NCBI GenBank assembly: GCA_029821265.1
Contig: JALGTR010000004.1
Span: 1-41,459 of the forward strand
Reading direction: 5' to 3'
Length of the DNA: 41,459 nt
Source of the DNA: Candidatus Zipacnadia bacterium
Lineage (GTDB): Bacteria > Armatimonadota > Zipacnadia > Zipacnadales > UBA5352
Shown: positions 33,560 through 41,459 of the stretch, one piece after another
Numbering within the stretch: the stretch's first letter is position 1
Layout: the number at the start of each line of letters is the position of its first letter
The notes under the pieces: model-generated
Told to the model about the DNA's origin: nothing
Seen by the model: the letters and a program-made list of their open reading frames with translations, nothing else
The model's database searches: none
Position numbers and translations under genes: made by a program

Positions 33560-35842
33560 TCACCGGCCGACAAGCTCGCGGATATTGTTTGCGATCTTCT
33601 CGACCGACGGGATGTTCTCGTTCTCGAGCGGCTCGGCCATCGGCGGCGGCACGTCGTGGGCGGCCACGATCCGAATGGGCGCCTCAAGATCGCCCCAGCA
33701 GCTCTCCATGATCCGATGCGCAATGTGCTCGCCGAAGCAACCCGTGTAGGGCGCCTGCTGAACGATAAGCGCCCTGCCCGTCCTGCTCACGGACGCCGCA
33801 ATGGTCTCCTCATCGAGCGGGATCAGCGTGCGAGGATCAACGATCTCGCAGTCGATACCCTCCTCGGCGAGGACTTCGGCGGCCTCGAGCGCCCGGAGCA
33901 GCATGTAGCTGTATGCGACGACGGTCACGTCCGAGCCCTCGCGCACCACATTCGCCTCGCCGATCGGGATCGTGTACTCCTCCTCGGGCACCTCGCCCTT
34001 CTCCGTGTAGCAGTGCTGGTGCTCGATGAAGATGATCGGATTGTCATCGCGGATGGCGGACTTAAGCAGCCCTTTGACGTCGTACGCCGTGGCTGGAGCG
34101 ATGACCTTCAGCCCCGGGATCTGTGTGACGATCGCCTCAAGAGACTGCGAATGCTGACCGGCATAGCCCCTGCCGCCGCCGATGGTGGTGCGGATCACGG
34201 CCGGGAGGGTCGCCTTGCCACCGAACATATATCGGTTCTTGGCGAGCTGGTTGCCTGTCTGGTCCATCGTCATCAGGATGAAGTCGATGTACATGATCTC
34301 CGCGACCGGGCGCATTCCGACCATCGACGCGCCAGCGGCAGTGCCGACGATGGCGGCCTCGGAGATCGGTGCGTTGAAGACGCGGTCGCGGCCGAAGATC
34401 TCCAACAGGCCACGCGTGGCGCCGAACGCGCCGCCGTAGTCCGCCACGTCCTCTCCGTAGAGCACGACCCGCCTGTCGCGGACCATCTCCTCCATCAGGG
34501 CCTCGGCGACCGCGTGGCGGTAGAGGATGCGGCCCTGTCCGTCGCGCCGGGTGTAGGCCGGCTCCTCGAGCAGCAGCTCCTTCGGCGTGGCCCACTCGTC
34601 GCCGATGTCGTCCGAGGTCGTGTCCACGAACAGACCGCGGTAGATCTCGCTCGGGTCGGGGTCGGTGGCATCGACCGCCCAGGTGGTGGCATCGATGATC
34701 CGCTGCTTCATCCGCTGGCAGCGGTCGACCACCTCGTCGTCGGTCAGGACGCCGTGCTCCACGACGGCCCGCTTGATGTGGTCGATCGGATCGATGTCCT
34801 CCCAGGCGGCCTCCTCGGCGTCCGTGCGATAGGCGGTGCAGTTGTCCGAGAGCGAGTGGCCCATATAGCGGTAGGTCTTGGACTCAAGCAACACGGGACC
34901 CTTGCCTGAGCGGCACAGTTCGGCGGCGCGCATGACCGCGTCGTGCACCGCGATCGCGTCCATGCCGTTGAGCACCTCGGCATTCATATTGACGTCATTG
35001 TAGCCGGCCCCGCGCTGGGCGAGATCCTCGACGCCCGTGACTTCGCCAAACTGCTGGCCGGTCATTCCGTACTGGTTGTTCTCAATGAGGAAGATCACCG
35101 GGATGCCCTCATCGAACTGCTCCTGGCAGGCCCAGTTGTAGGCTTCGTGCGCGATGCCGTTGTTCGTGGCCCCGTCGCCGACAAAGCAGAGGACGATGCG
35201 GCCGAGGTCGAGCTTCCACGAGGCCATCGCGGCTCCGACGGCCATCGCGTAGCTGCCGCCCACGATCGCGTTCGCGCCCAGGTGGCCGGCGTGGAAGTCC
35301 GCGATGTGCATGCCGCCACCGCGACCATGGCAGTAGCCCTCCTCCTTGCCCAGCAGCTCCGCCATCGTGCGGTTGAGGTGCACCTGGATCGCGGTGTCGA
35401 GCAGGGATTCATCGCCGGAGGGCTCGGCATAGCCATCGATGAAGGCCTCGAGTTCCTCGTCGCTCTCACGGCCGAGCAGCCAGAAGAAGCCCTTTGCGAT
35501 CGAGTGACCGTGTCCGCGGTGGGTGGACGTGATATAATCATCCGGGGAGATCGCAGAGACCGCCCCGACCGCCGTTGCCTCCTGTCCGATAGACAGGTGT
35601 GAGGCTCCGATGAAGCGGAAATCCGGGCGCGGCTTGAACCTGCCCGCCTTCATCTGCGCGACGGTCTCCTCGAAGTATCGAATCGCCATCATGCAATCGA
35701 GCATCGCGATGGCCTGGTCGCGGGAGATCCTGCCCGCCTCAAGCTCGGAGCCGAGATGACCATCGAAGATGAAGCGCGGGATCGGATCAAAGGTGATCTC
35801 ACTGCGCTGGAAGAGCGGAAGGACGTCCATGTTCCTGGGCAT
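33560..35842 (-). CDS. Fused 2-oxoacid dehydrogenase E1 alpha-beta (thiamine-PP dependent)
   Basis: This 760-residue protein joins both E1 subunits of a pyruvate/branched-chain/acetoin dehydrogenase. The alpha part (about 40-400) has RFIGASHLSIGQEA, THRGHGHSIAKG, the thiamine-diphosphate motif GDGATNNG (222-229) closing at ENNQYGM (254-260), and TYRYMGHSLSD. The beta part (about 438-760) has LYGEDVADYGGAFGATRGL, PISEAAIVGTAAGASMVGM, GQHSQSLEAI and LKVIAPATAYDVKGL. A roughly 40-residue insertion lies between THRGHGHSIAKG and AELLGKEEG (about 120-161). The start at 35842 has GGGAG 9 bases upstream. No E2 or E3 gene is in the window, so the partner complex must be encoded elsewhere. Exact substrate is not determined. 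Confidence 0.88.
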   Translation of the reverse strand: MPRNMDVLPLFQRSEITFDPIPRFIFDGHLGSELEAGRISRDQAIAMLDCMMAIRYFEETVAQMKAGRFKPRPDFRFIGASHLSIGQEATAVGAVSAISPDDYITSTHRGHGHSIAKGFFWLLGRESDEELEAFIDGYAEPSGDESLLDTAIQVHLNRTMAELLGKEEGYCHGRGGGMHIADFHAGHLGANAIVGGSYAMAVGAAMASWKLDLGRIVLCFVGDGATNNGIAHEAYNWACQEQFDEGIPVIFLIENNQYGMTGQQFGEVTGVEDLAQRGAGYNDVNMNAEVLNGMDAIAVHDAVMRAAELCRSGKGPVLLESKTYRYMGHSLSDNCTAYRTDAEEAAWEDIDPIDHIKRAVVEHGVLTDDEVVDRCQRMKQRIIDATTWAVDATDPDPSEIYRGLFVDTTSDDIGDEWATPKELLLEEPAYTRRDGQGRILYRHAVAEALMEEMVRDRRVVLYGEDVADYGGAFGATRGLLEIFGRDRVFNAPISEAAIVGTAAGASMVGMRPVAEIMYIDFILMTMDQTGNQLAKNRYMFGGKATLPAVIRTTIGGGRGYAGQHSQSLEAIVTQIPGLKVIAPATAYDVKGLLKSAIRDDNPIIFIEHQHCYTEKGEVPEEEYTIPIGEANVVREGSDVTVVAYSYMLLRALEAAEVLAEEGIDCEIVDPRTLIPLDEETIAASVSRTGRALIVQQAPYTGCFGEHIAHRIMESCWGDLEAPIRIVAAHDVPPPMAEPLENENIPSVEKIANNIRELVGR

Positions 35843-36046
35843 GAGCACTGACTCCCAACAGGTCGGTTGAGGTTTGAGCGACGACGGTACGAACAGAAAC
35901 TTCTCCGGTGGCCGGGCGGTCTCCTTCCTCCGCAGGCCTTGAGGGCCGGCGTTTCGCAGGCGAACGCCGCGCCGTTCGCGAACTTCGGGACTGCGTGGCG
36001 CGTCTCCTGACACGAAGACGATAATCCTCATTGCGAGCATGAAGAT

Positions 36047-38362
36047 ATGACATCAGAGGCCAGCAGACAGCAGAGCCTTCTGCGCCGGCGGATCAACATC
36101 GAGGGCATCGTGCAGGGCGTGGGCTTCCGGCCGCACGTGCACCGTCTGGCGCGCGATCTCGGCCTCGCAGGGTGCGCGAGGAATGTCGCGGGCGGCCTCG
36201 AGGTCGAGATCGAGGGCGAACGGGAGACGGTCGAGGAGTTTACGCGCCGGATCGACAGCGATGCGCCACCGATCGCGGTGATCGAGAGCGTTCAGACCGA
36301 GGATCTGCCGGTCGCCGGTGACGTGCAGTTCACGATCATCCCCAGCCGCGAGGGCGCGGAGGGCGAGATCTATGTCTCGCCCGACGTGGCGATCTGTGGC
36401 GACTGCCTGCGCGAGCTGGCCGACCCCGATGACAGGCGCTATCGACACCCGTTCATCAACTGCACCAACTGCGGGCCGCGCTTCACGATCATCGAGGGGG
36501 TTCCCTACGATCGGCCGAGAACCTCGATGGCCGAGTTCGAGATGTGCGAGGCCTGTCGGGAGGAGTACGGTGACATCAACGACCGGCGCTACCACGCGCA
36601 ACCGGTCGCCTGCCCCGACTGCGGCCCACGGCTGCTGTTCGTGGCGGACTCGCGCCGGGAGGAGCGCGCGGATGCTCTTGCCGCGGCGCGAGCGATGCTC
36701 GTCGAGGGCCGCATCGTGGCCGTCAAGGGCCTCGGCGGCTTTCATCTGGCGTGCGATGCCGATGACGACGAGGCCGTGCGACGGCTGCGTCGGCGGAAGC
36801 ATCGGGAGGCCAGGCCGCTGGCTGTAATGACGCGCGATCTCGAGACCGCGCGGAGCTTCGCGGAGGTCTCAGGGCCGGCCGAGACGCTGCTGACGGGTCC
36901 TGAGGCGCCGATCGTGCTGCTGCCGAAAGCCGGCAAGCCGCTGGCTGAGTCGATCGCTCCGGATACCGACACCTACGGAGTCATGCTGCCGTACACGCCC
37001 CTGCACGCACTACTGCTCGATGACCTGCCAGTGCGGGCGCTGGTGATGACCAGCGGGAATCTCTCGGACGAGCCGCTGGCGACCGATAACGAAGAGGCCA
37101 TGGAGCGTCTCGGGCAGATCGCCGACGGCTTCTTGATGCACGACCGCGATATCTTCATCGGCTGCGACGATTCGGTGATCCGGCCGACCGAACGCGGGCC
37201 GGTGATGATGCGCCGGTCGCGCGGGTACGTGCCATTCCCTGTGCGGCTGCCAGGGCATCTGGCGGATGACCCGCCGACGGTACTGGCGGTCGGCGGGCAT
37301 CTCAAGAACACGTTCTGCATCACGCGCGGGACCAACGCATTCCTGAGCCAGCACATCGGGGACCTCGAGGACCTCGAGACGTTGCGTTACTTCGAGCGCT
37401 CAGTGGAGCACTTTCAGATGCTGCTGCAGGTCGAGCCGGAAGCGCTTGCCTGCGATCTGCACCCGGACTTTCTGAGCACTCGTCACGCGGAGGGGCTGAT
37501 GAACCGCCGCGGCCTGCCGCTCGCGCGGGTGCAACATCATCACGCACACCTCGCGGCGGTGCTGGCTGATAACCACGAGCCCGGGCCGGCGGTGGGGCTT
37601 ATCTGTGACGGAACCGGCTACGGCGCCGACGGGACCATCTGGGGCTGCGAGCTGCTGGTCGGCGATGCGACCGACTATGAGCGCGCGGGGCATCTGCGTT
37701 ACGTCCCGCTGCCCGGCGGCGACGCGGCGGTTCACGAACCGTGGCGGGTCGCGGCGGCGTGGCTGCAGGATACGTACGGGCCGAACTTCGCCGAGGAACT
37801 GCGGATCGGATGTGTCGATCGGCTCGATCGCGACGCGTGGCGGACGCTGGCGGAGATGATCGAGCGTGGCGTGAACTGCCCGATGGCGTCATCAGCCGGC
37901 CGGTTGTTCGATGCCGTTGCGGCAATCATCGGACTGGGGGACCGCGTGCAGTACGAGGCGCAGGCCCCGATGCGACTGGAGGCGCTCGCGGAGCGCGGAT
38001 CGAAGCCATACGCCTACGCGATCAACGAGACCGGCACGGCGCTGGAGATCGATCCGCGGCCAACATTCCGCGCGATCGTGGACGATCTGGATGGCGGGAT
38101 GGACCGAGGCCGGATCGCGGGGAGGTTCCATGCCACGTTCGTCGCCATGCTCGCCGATGCAGCGGAGCGGGCAGCGAATGAGCGCGGAATCGAGCTCGTG
38201 GCGCTTTCCGGGGGAACATTTCAGAACCGCATTGTGCTGGAAGATCTGATGAGCGAGTTGGAGCACAGGAACCTGAGGCCTATCATACACCGCTCGACGC
38301 CGCCGGGCGACGGTTGCCTGGCGCTGGGTCAGGCGGCGGTTGCGCTTGCGAGGTGGAAGTGA
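36047..38362 (+). CDS. hypF: [NiFe]-hydrogenase maturation carbamoyltransferase HypF
   Basis: This enzyme makes the cyanide ligands of the [NiFe] site from carbamoyl phosphate, with HypE. All domains are present in 771 residues: an acylphosphatase domain (VQGVGFRPHVHRLA, 22-34), two zinc fingers (CGDC ... CTNC and CEAC ... CPDC), a YrdC-like domain (KGLGGFHLACDADDDEAVRR, PLAVMTRD) and a Kae1-like C-terminal domain (VQHHHAHLAAVL, LICDGTGYGADGTIWG, LSGGTFQNRIVLEDLM). It heads the hyp operon; its stop overlaps the hypC start by one base. The 204-base divergent region upstream shows no clear promoter. Confidence 0.97.
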   Translation: MTSEASRQQSLLRRRINIEGIVQGVGFRPHVHRLARDLGLAGCARNVAGGLEVEIEGERETVEEFTRRIDSDAPPIAVIESVQTEDLPVAGDVQFTIIPSREGAEGEIYVSPDVAICGDCLRELADPDDRRYRHPFINCTNCGPRFTIIEGVPYDRPRTSMAEFEMCEACREEYGDINDRRYHAQPVACPDCGPRLLFVADSRREERADALAAARAMLVEGRIVAVKGLGGFHLACDADDDEAVRRLRRRKHREARPLAVMTRDLETARSFAEVSGPAETLLTGPEAPIVLLPKAGKPLAESIAPDTDTYGVMLPYTPLHALLLDDLPVRALVMTSGNLSDEPLATDNEEAMERLGQIADGFLMHDRDIFIGCDDSVIRPTERGPVMMRRSRGYVPFPVRLPGHLADDPPTVLAVGGHLKNTFCITRGTNAFLSQHIGDLEDLETLRYFERSVEHFQMLLQVEPEALACDLHPDFLSTRHAEGLMNRRGLPLARVQHHHAHLAAVLADNHEPGPAVGLICDGTGYGADGTIWGCELLVGDATDYERAGHLRYVPLPGGDAAVHEPWRVAAAWLQDTYGPNFAEELRIGCVDRLDRDAWRTLAEMIERGVNCPMASSAGRLFDAVAAIIGLGDRVQYEAQAPMRLEALAERGSKPYAYAINETGTALEIDPRPTFRAIVDDLDGGMDRGRIAGRFHATFVAMLADAAERAANERGIELVALSGGTFQNRIVLEDLMSELEHRNLRPIIHRSTPPGDGCLALGQAAVALARWK

Positions 38363-38577
38363 TGTGCGTGGCACCCCCGTTCAGGATCGTGGAGCTTGAT
38401 GGCAATACCGCGGTGGTGGAGCTCGGAGGAAGTCGCTCGACCGCGCGCGTTGATGCGATCGAGGACCCGCAGGTGGGTGATTACGTGCGCGTGCACGCGG
38501 GGCTTGCGATTACGAAGCTCGACCCCGACAAGGCGCGCGAAGACCTGGTGCTGTTCCGGGAGTTGGGGATGCTGTGA
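38362..38577 (+). CDS. hypC: HypC/HupF-family hydrogenase maturation chaperone
   Basis: This 71-residue chaperone carries the iron-CN/CO unit to the hydrogenase large subunit with HypD. The start was set at ATG 38362 because HypC proteins begin MC(x)AxP and need Cys2; here the protein begins MCVAPPFRIVEL. The middle (VGDYVRVHAGLAITKLD) matches the family VGDYVLVHxGFAIxxL pattern. The longer reading from 38314 would add residues inside hypF and bury Cys2, so it was not used. It overlaps hypD by 4 bases (GTGA). Confidence 0.95.
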   Translation: MCVAPPFRIVELDGNTAVVELGGSRSTARVDAIEDPQVGDYVRVHAGLAITKLDPDKAREDLVLFRELGML

Positions 38578-39686
38578 AGAGCGCCCAGGAGGAGTTGATC
38601 GCGCGGACGCGCAAACTGGCCGAGGAGGTCGCCGGGGTCGCCGCCGAGGCCTGCACGCTCATGGAGGTCTGCGGCACGCACGCACATCAGTACGCGCGCT
38701 ACGGACTGGGTGAGCTGCTGCCCGAGCGTGTGACGCTGCTGTCCGGGCCGGGCTGCCCGGTGTGCGTGACGACCGCCGGTGAGATCGACGCGACGCTGGA
38801 GCTGGCGCGCATCCCAGAGGTGACGATCGCGACCTTTGGCGATATGGTGCGCGTGCCGGGCAGCGAATCGTCGCTGGCTCACGAGCGGGCGCGGGACGCG
38901 GACGTTCGGGTGATAGTCTCGCCGATCGACGCTGTGGAGATGGCCGAGTGCGGCGAGCGCGAGGTCGTGCTGCTGGGGGTGGGCTTCGAGACCACCATGC
39001 CGAGCGTCGCGGTGGCCCTGCGGGAGGCACGCGATCGTGATGTCGGAAACTTCACCGTGTTCTGCGCCCACAAGCGGCTGCTCCCGGCGCTCGATGCGCT
39101 GATGGCGGCCCCGGATGTGCAGCTCGACGGCCTCCTCGCGCCGGGTCACGTGAGCACGATCATCGGCTGGGCAGCGTACCGCGAGTTCGTGGCGCGCCAC
39201 CACGTGCCATGCGTCGTCGGCGGCTTCGAACCCGACGAGATCCTGCGCGGGGTGCTGGCGCTGGTCAGGCAGCTCGCGGAGGGACGCGCTGAGGTCGAGA
39301 ACGCATACCCGGGAACCGTCAGCGAGGACGGCAATCCGCGGGCGCTGGCATTGATCGACGAGGTCTTCGAGCCCTGCGATGCGTCATGGCGGGGTCTCGG
39401 GATGATCCCCGAGGGAGGCATGAGGCTGCGCGAGGAGTACGCGCAGTTCGATGCCCTGAAGCGCTTCGGCGTGGAGGTCGGCGAGGGCGCCGAGCATCCG
39501 GCCTGTCAGTGCGCCGAGGTGCTGCGCGGCGCGATCCGGCCCGTCGAGTGCCGCGCCTTCAGCAACGCCTGCACGCCGGCGAATCCGCTCGGGCCGTGTA
39601 TGGTCTCCTCGGAGGGCGCCTGCGCCGCTGCGTTTCGCTACGGCGAAAGACCGGGCGGCATGAGCGAATCAGGCGGTAAGCAGTGA
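38574..39686 (+). CDS. hypD: [NiFe]-hydrogenase maturation protein HypD
   Basis: This iron-sulfur protein is the scaffold where the Fe(CN)2CO unit is built. In 370 residues it shows CGTHAH near the N-terminus, GPGCPVCVT, LLGVGFETTMPSVA, LLAPGHVSTIIGW and PCVVGGFEPDEIL. The C-terminal Cys ligands follow (HPACQCAEVLRG, CTPANPLGPCMVSSEGACAA). The start is GTG 38574, overlapping the hypC stop by 4 bases. It is followed after 12 bases by hypE. Confidence 0.97.
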   Translation: MKSAQEELIARTRKLAEEVAGVAAEACTLMEVCGTHAHQYARYGLGELLPERVTLLSGPGCPVCVTTAGEIDATLELARIPEVTIATFGDMVRVPGSESSLAHERARDADVRVIVSPIDAVEMAECGEREVVLLGVGFETTMPSVAVALREARDRDVGNFTVFCAHKRLLPALDALMAAPDVQLDGLLAPGHVSTIIGWAAYREFVARHHVPCVVGGFEPDEILRGVLALVRQLAEGRAEVENAYPGTVSEDGNPRALALIDEVFEPCDASWRGLGMIPEGGMRLREEYAQFDALKRFGVEVGEGAEHPACQCAEVLRGAIRPVECRAFSNACTPANPLGPCMVSSEGACAAAFRYGERPGGMSESGGKQ

Positions 39687-39698
39687 GGAGGACGCAGA

Positions 39699-40712
39699 TT
39701 GACGCGGCGGAATGACATCATCACCCTCGGGCACGGGGGCGGCGGCAGACTCATGCACGACCTTATCGTCGGCGAGCTGCTCGCAGCCTCCGATGTCATG
39801 AGCGAGGGGGACCTCGAGGATGCGGCGCTGATCGACGATGGGCGCACAGCCATCTCCACCGACGGATTCACCGTCAAGCCGATCTTCTTTCCCGGTGGCG
39901 ACATCGGCAAGCTGGCGGTCTGCGGTACGATCAACGATCTCGCCATGCGGGGCGCGCGGCCGAGCTGGCTGGCCATCGGTATGATCATCCAGGAGGGTTT
40001 CCCTCTCGAGGATCTGCGCCGAATCGTCCGCTCGATCCGGACCGCCTGCGAGGCCGACGGAGTGCACGTGGTCACCGGCGACACGAAGGTCGTTGGCCGG
40101 TCCGCGGCGGATGGGATATTCATCACCACAACCGGCGTCGGCCGCCGCTTTGCGGAGCCGCCTCCATCAGCGACAGCGGCGCGTCCGGGCGATCAGATCA
40201 TCGTCTCGGGGAGCCTCGGCGACCACGGTGTGTGTATCCTCGCGGCCCGCGAGGAGCTTTCCCTCGGGCAGAGCGTTGAGAGCGACTGCGCCTCGCTGCT
40301 GACGCTCGCGGAGACGATCGTTGAGGCTGCCGGCGGCCATCTGCGGACGATGCGCGACATGACACGCGGCGGCATGTCAGCGGCGCTCAACGAAATTGCG
40401 ATGGCCTCGGGGGTTTCGATGCAGATCGAGGAGGGTCTCGTCCCGGTGCGCCGCGAAGTACGTGGTGCATGCGAACTGCTGGGCATGAGCCCGCTGGAGA
40501 TCGCGAACGAGGGCAAGCTTGTGGCAGTGGTGGCGCCCAACGCCGCTGATGATGTCCTCGCGGCCATGCTCGAGCACGACCTCGGACGCGAGGCGACGAT
40601 CTGCGGCGAAGTCGGCGACGGACCGGCCGGGCGCGTATCGGCGCGCACGACTCTCGGTACGTCCCGCCTGATCGATCTCCCGGCCGGAGAGCTGCTGCCC
40701 AGGATCTGTTGA
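39699..40712 (+). CDS. hypE: Hydrogenase maturation protein HypE (TTG start)
   Basis: This enzyme accepts carbamoyl from HypF on its C-terminal cysteine and dehydrates it to cyanide. The 337-residue protein shows the PurM-like fold: LGHGGGGRLMHDLI, DDGRTAISTDGFTVKPIFFP, KLAVCGTINDLAMRGARP, and ends in PRIC, the expected C-terminal Cys motif. No ATG fits; a TTG at 39699 is preceded by a perfect AGGAGG (39686-39691) at 7-base spacing, which decides the start. The stop overlaps the next ATG by one base. Confidence 0.95.
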   Translation: MTRRNDIITLGHGGGGRLMHDLIVGELLAASDVMSEGDLEDAALIDDGRTAISTDGFTVKPIFFPGGDIGKLAVCGTINDLAMRGARPSWLAIGMIIQEGFPLEDLRRIVRSIRTACEADGVHVVTGDTKVVGRSAADGIFITTTGVGRRFAEPPPSATAARPGDQIIVSGSLGDHGVCILAAREELSLGQSVESDCASLLTLAETIVEAAGGHLRTMRDMTRGGMSAALNEIAMASGVSMQIEEGLVPVRREVRGACELLGMSPLEIANEGKLVAVVAPNAADDVLAAMLEHDLGREATICGEVGDGPAGRVSARTTLGTSRLIDLPAGELLPRIC

Positions 40713-41260
40713 TGGAGCGACAGGCGTGGAGACGAACTGAGGTGGAAGCCGTGGCAGTACCGGGCCGATCACACGAGGAGGAAATCGTCATCATTGGGAT
40801 CGGCGATCCGCGGCGGCGGGATGATGCCCTCGGACTGTTCATCGTCGAGGAGCTCGCCGCGCAGCCGATCGCGGAGAATGTCCGTTTGATCAGCGGCGGC
40901 ACCGACGAGTTCGATCTCGTTACGGAGCTTGCGAGTGTGCAGCGGGCCATCATCCTCGCAGCCATACAGCTTGGCGAGGAGCCCGGCACAGTGCATTGCC
41001 TTTCACCGGCCGACGCCGAGGCGCGGGCAGACTACATCTCCTGCCCGGGCGAGATGGCGTTGATCGATGCCATCGAGCTCTCCTCGATGCCGGCGGGATC
41101 CGAGGTGCTCGTCGTCGGTATCGAGCCCGCGGAGATCGTCCCCGGACAGACGCTCCATCCCAGGGTCGAGGCATCGGTGGCGGAGGCCGCGCAGCTTGCG
41201 CACGAGCTGGCGACAGGCCAGCGGGAGTGGCGGTTCTTCGCGCGCGGAGACTTCGTCTAA
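40712..41260 (+). CDS. HybD/HycI-like hydrogenase maturation protease with degenerate metal site
   Basis: This family cuts the C-terminal tail of the hydrogenase large subunit after nickel insertion. The 182-residue protein keeps the first strand (IVIIGIGDPRRRDDALGLFI; Asp38 at the HybD Glu16 place), LISGGTDEFDLV, EEPGTVHCLSP and LVVGIEPAEIVPGQTLHP. The Asp of the family DA motif (HybD Asp62) reads Ala83, and the His region (HybD His93) reads ISCPGEMALI with no His. Two of the three nickel ligands are thus missing. A 22-residue N-terminal extension precedes the domain. ATG 40712 overlaps the hypE stop; an adjacent TTG at 40709 is also possible. Confidence 0.78.
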   Translation: MERQAWRRTEVEAVAVPGRSHEEEIVIIGIGDPRRRDDALGLFIVEELAAQPIAENVRLISGGTDEFDLVTELASVQRAIILAAIQLGEEPGTVHCLSPADAEARADYISCPGEMALIDAIELSSMPAGSEVLVVGIEPAEIVPGQTLHPRVEASVAEAAQLAHELATGQREWRFFARGDFV

Positions 41261-41290
41261 TGGGGCGGCCCGGCAGCATGCGCCGCGCAG

Positions 41291-41459
41291 TCAGGCGTTC
41301 ACGTAGTCGATGAGCTGGCGGACGTTCTCGATCGCCCAGCCGTGAGCGTCATTGTTGAAGAACGCGTAGACATCGAACCCCTCGGAGAGATACCCCTTGA
41401 CCCGGGCCGCCTCCGCGGCCATCTTCTGGTAGGTGTACTCCCCGCGTCTGCCACCATGG
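41291..41459 (-). CDS. DUF72-family protein, C-terminal end (5' cut by window edge)
   Basis: Only the last 56 codons are visible. The translation YTYQKMAAEAARVKGYLSEG followed by FDVYAFFNNDAHGWAIENVR and QLIDYVNA matches the end of DUF72 proteins, which close with an FNN-type Asn-rich strand and a helix. The start lies beyond the right edge. It converges on the maturation-protease gene with a 30-base gap. DUF72 proteins have a TIM-barrel fold but no agreed function. Confidence 0.7.
   Translation of the reverse strand, partial: HGGRRGEYTYQKMAAEAARVKGYLSEGFDVYAFFNNDAHGWAIENVRQLIDYVNA

Noticed and set aside
33476-34909. Long plus-strand open frame opposite the E1 fusion
   Set aside because: The minus strand clearly encodes thiamine-dependent E1 motifs; the plus frame has none and is GC-driven.
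1-41459. Search for CRISPR arrays, insertion sequences, integrase sites, tRNA and rRNA
   Set aside because: No regularly spaced repeats, transposase-like frames, terminal repeats or RNA-gene signatures were recognised on either strand.

Overview
This 41.5 kb window is GC-rich, densely coded, and full of overlapping start and stop codons. It comes from a diderm bacterium: it encodes a TolC/HlyD/RND efflux pump, an outer-membrane beta-barrel protein, lipoproteins with clear lipoboxes, and LptC/LptA-type lipopolysaccharide transport proteins. The mix of an OPT-like transporter, a URO-D-family protein, a GHL10-type glycosidase, carboxypeptidase-regulatory-like surface lipoproteins, FlgD-type Ig domains and a fused E1 alpha/beta dehydrogenase fits poorly studied phyla such as Armatimonadota or its neighbours. 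That placement is inference only, because no rRNA or other phylogenetic marker is present.

Layout. Bases 1-7797 (+) are one translationally coupled efflux operon: tolC-like (5' cut), hlyD-like, RND permease, a small PII-like protein and an MFS transporter. Bases 7812-10909 (-) encode a sugar-type ABC importer (binding lipoprotein and two permeases, no ATPase). Bases 11137-20731 (+) form an envelope island behind a near-consensus promoter and leader hairpin: a large barrel protein, a secreted protein with an FlgD-like Ig end, two CarbReg-type lipoproteins, LptC and LptA/OstA. Bases 20744-25905 (-) carry a URO-D-family protein, an OPT-like transporter with its own promoter, a HEAT/TPR exported protein and a double zinc-ribbon membrane protein.

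Bases 25906-26335 are a gene-free stretch with an operator-like dyad over an extended -10 and a strongly structured RNA candidate. It leads into a uronate-isomerase-like amidohydrolase and a secreted beta-helix protein, a plausible polyuronate pair. Bases 29103-32444 (+) hold a promoter, a palindrome and an intrinsic terminator placed before a CBS-domain protein and two tandem ArsB/NhaD/SLC13-like transporters. Bases 32461-35842 (-) hold a GHL10-like protein and an E1 alpha-beta fusion. Bases 36047-41260 (+) are a [NiFe]-hydrogenase maturation operon, hypF-hypC-hypD-hypE, ending in a HybD-like protein whose metal-binding site looks degenerate. A DUF72-like gene end closes the window on the minus strand.

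The most interesting unexplained items are the structured leader at 26036-26335, the promoter-terminator module at 29103-29185, the barrel/CarbReg/Lpt envelope island, the loss of conserved aspartates in only one of the two tandem transporters, and the degenerate hydrogenase protease. No tRNA, rRNA, CRISPR array, insertion sequence or integrase was seen.
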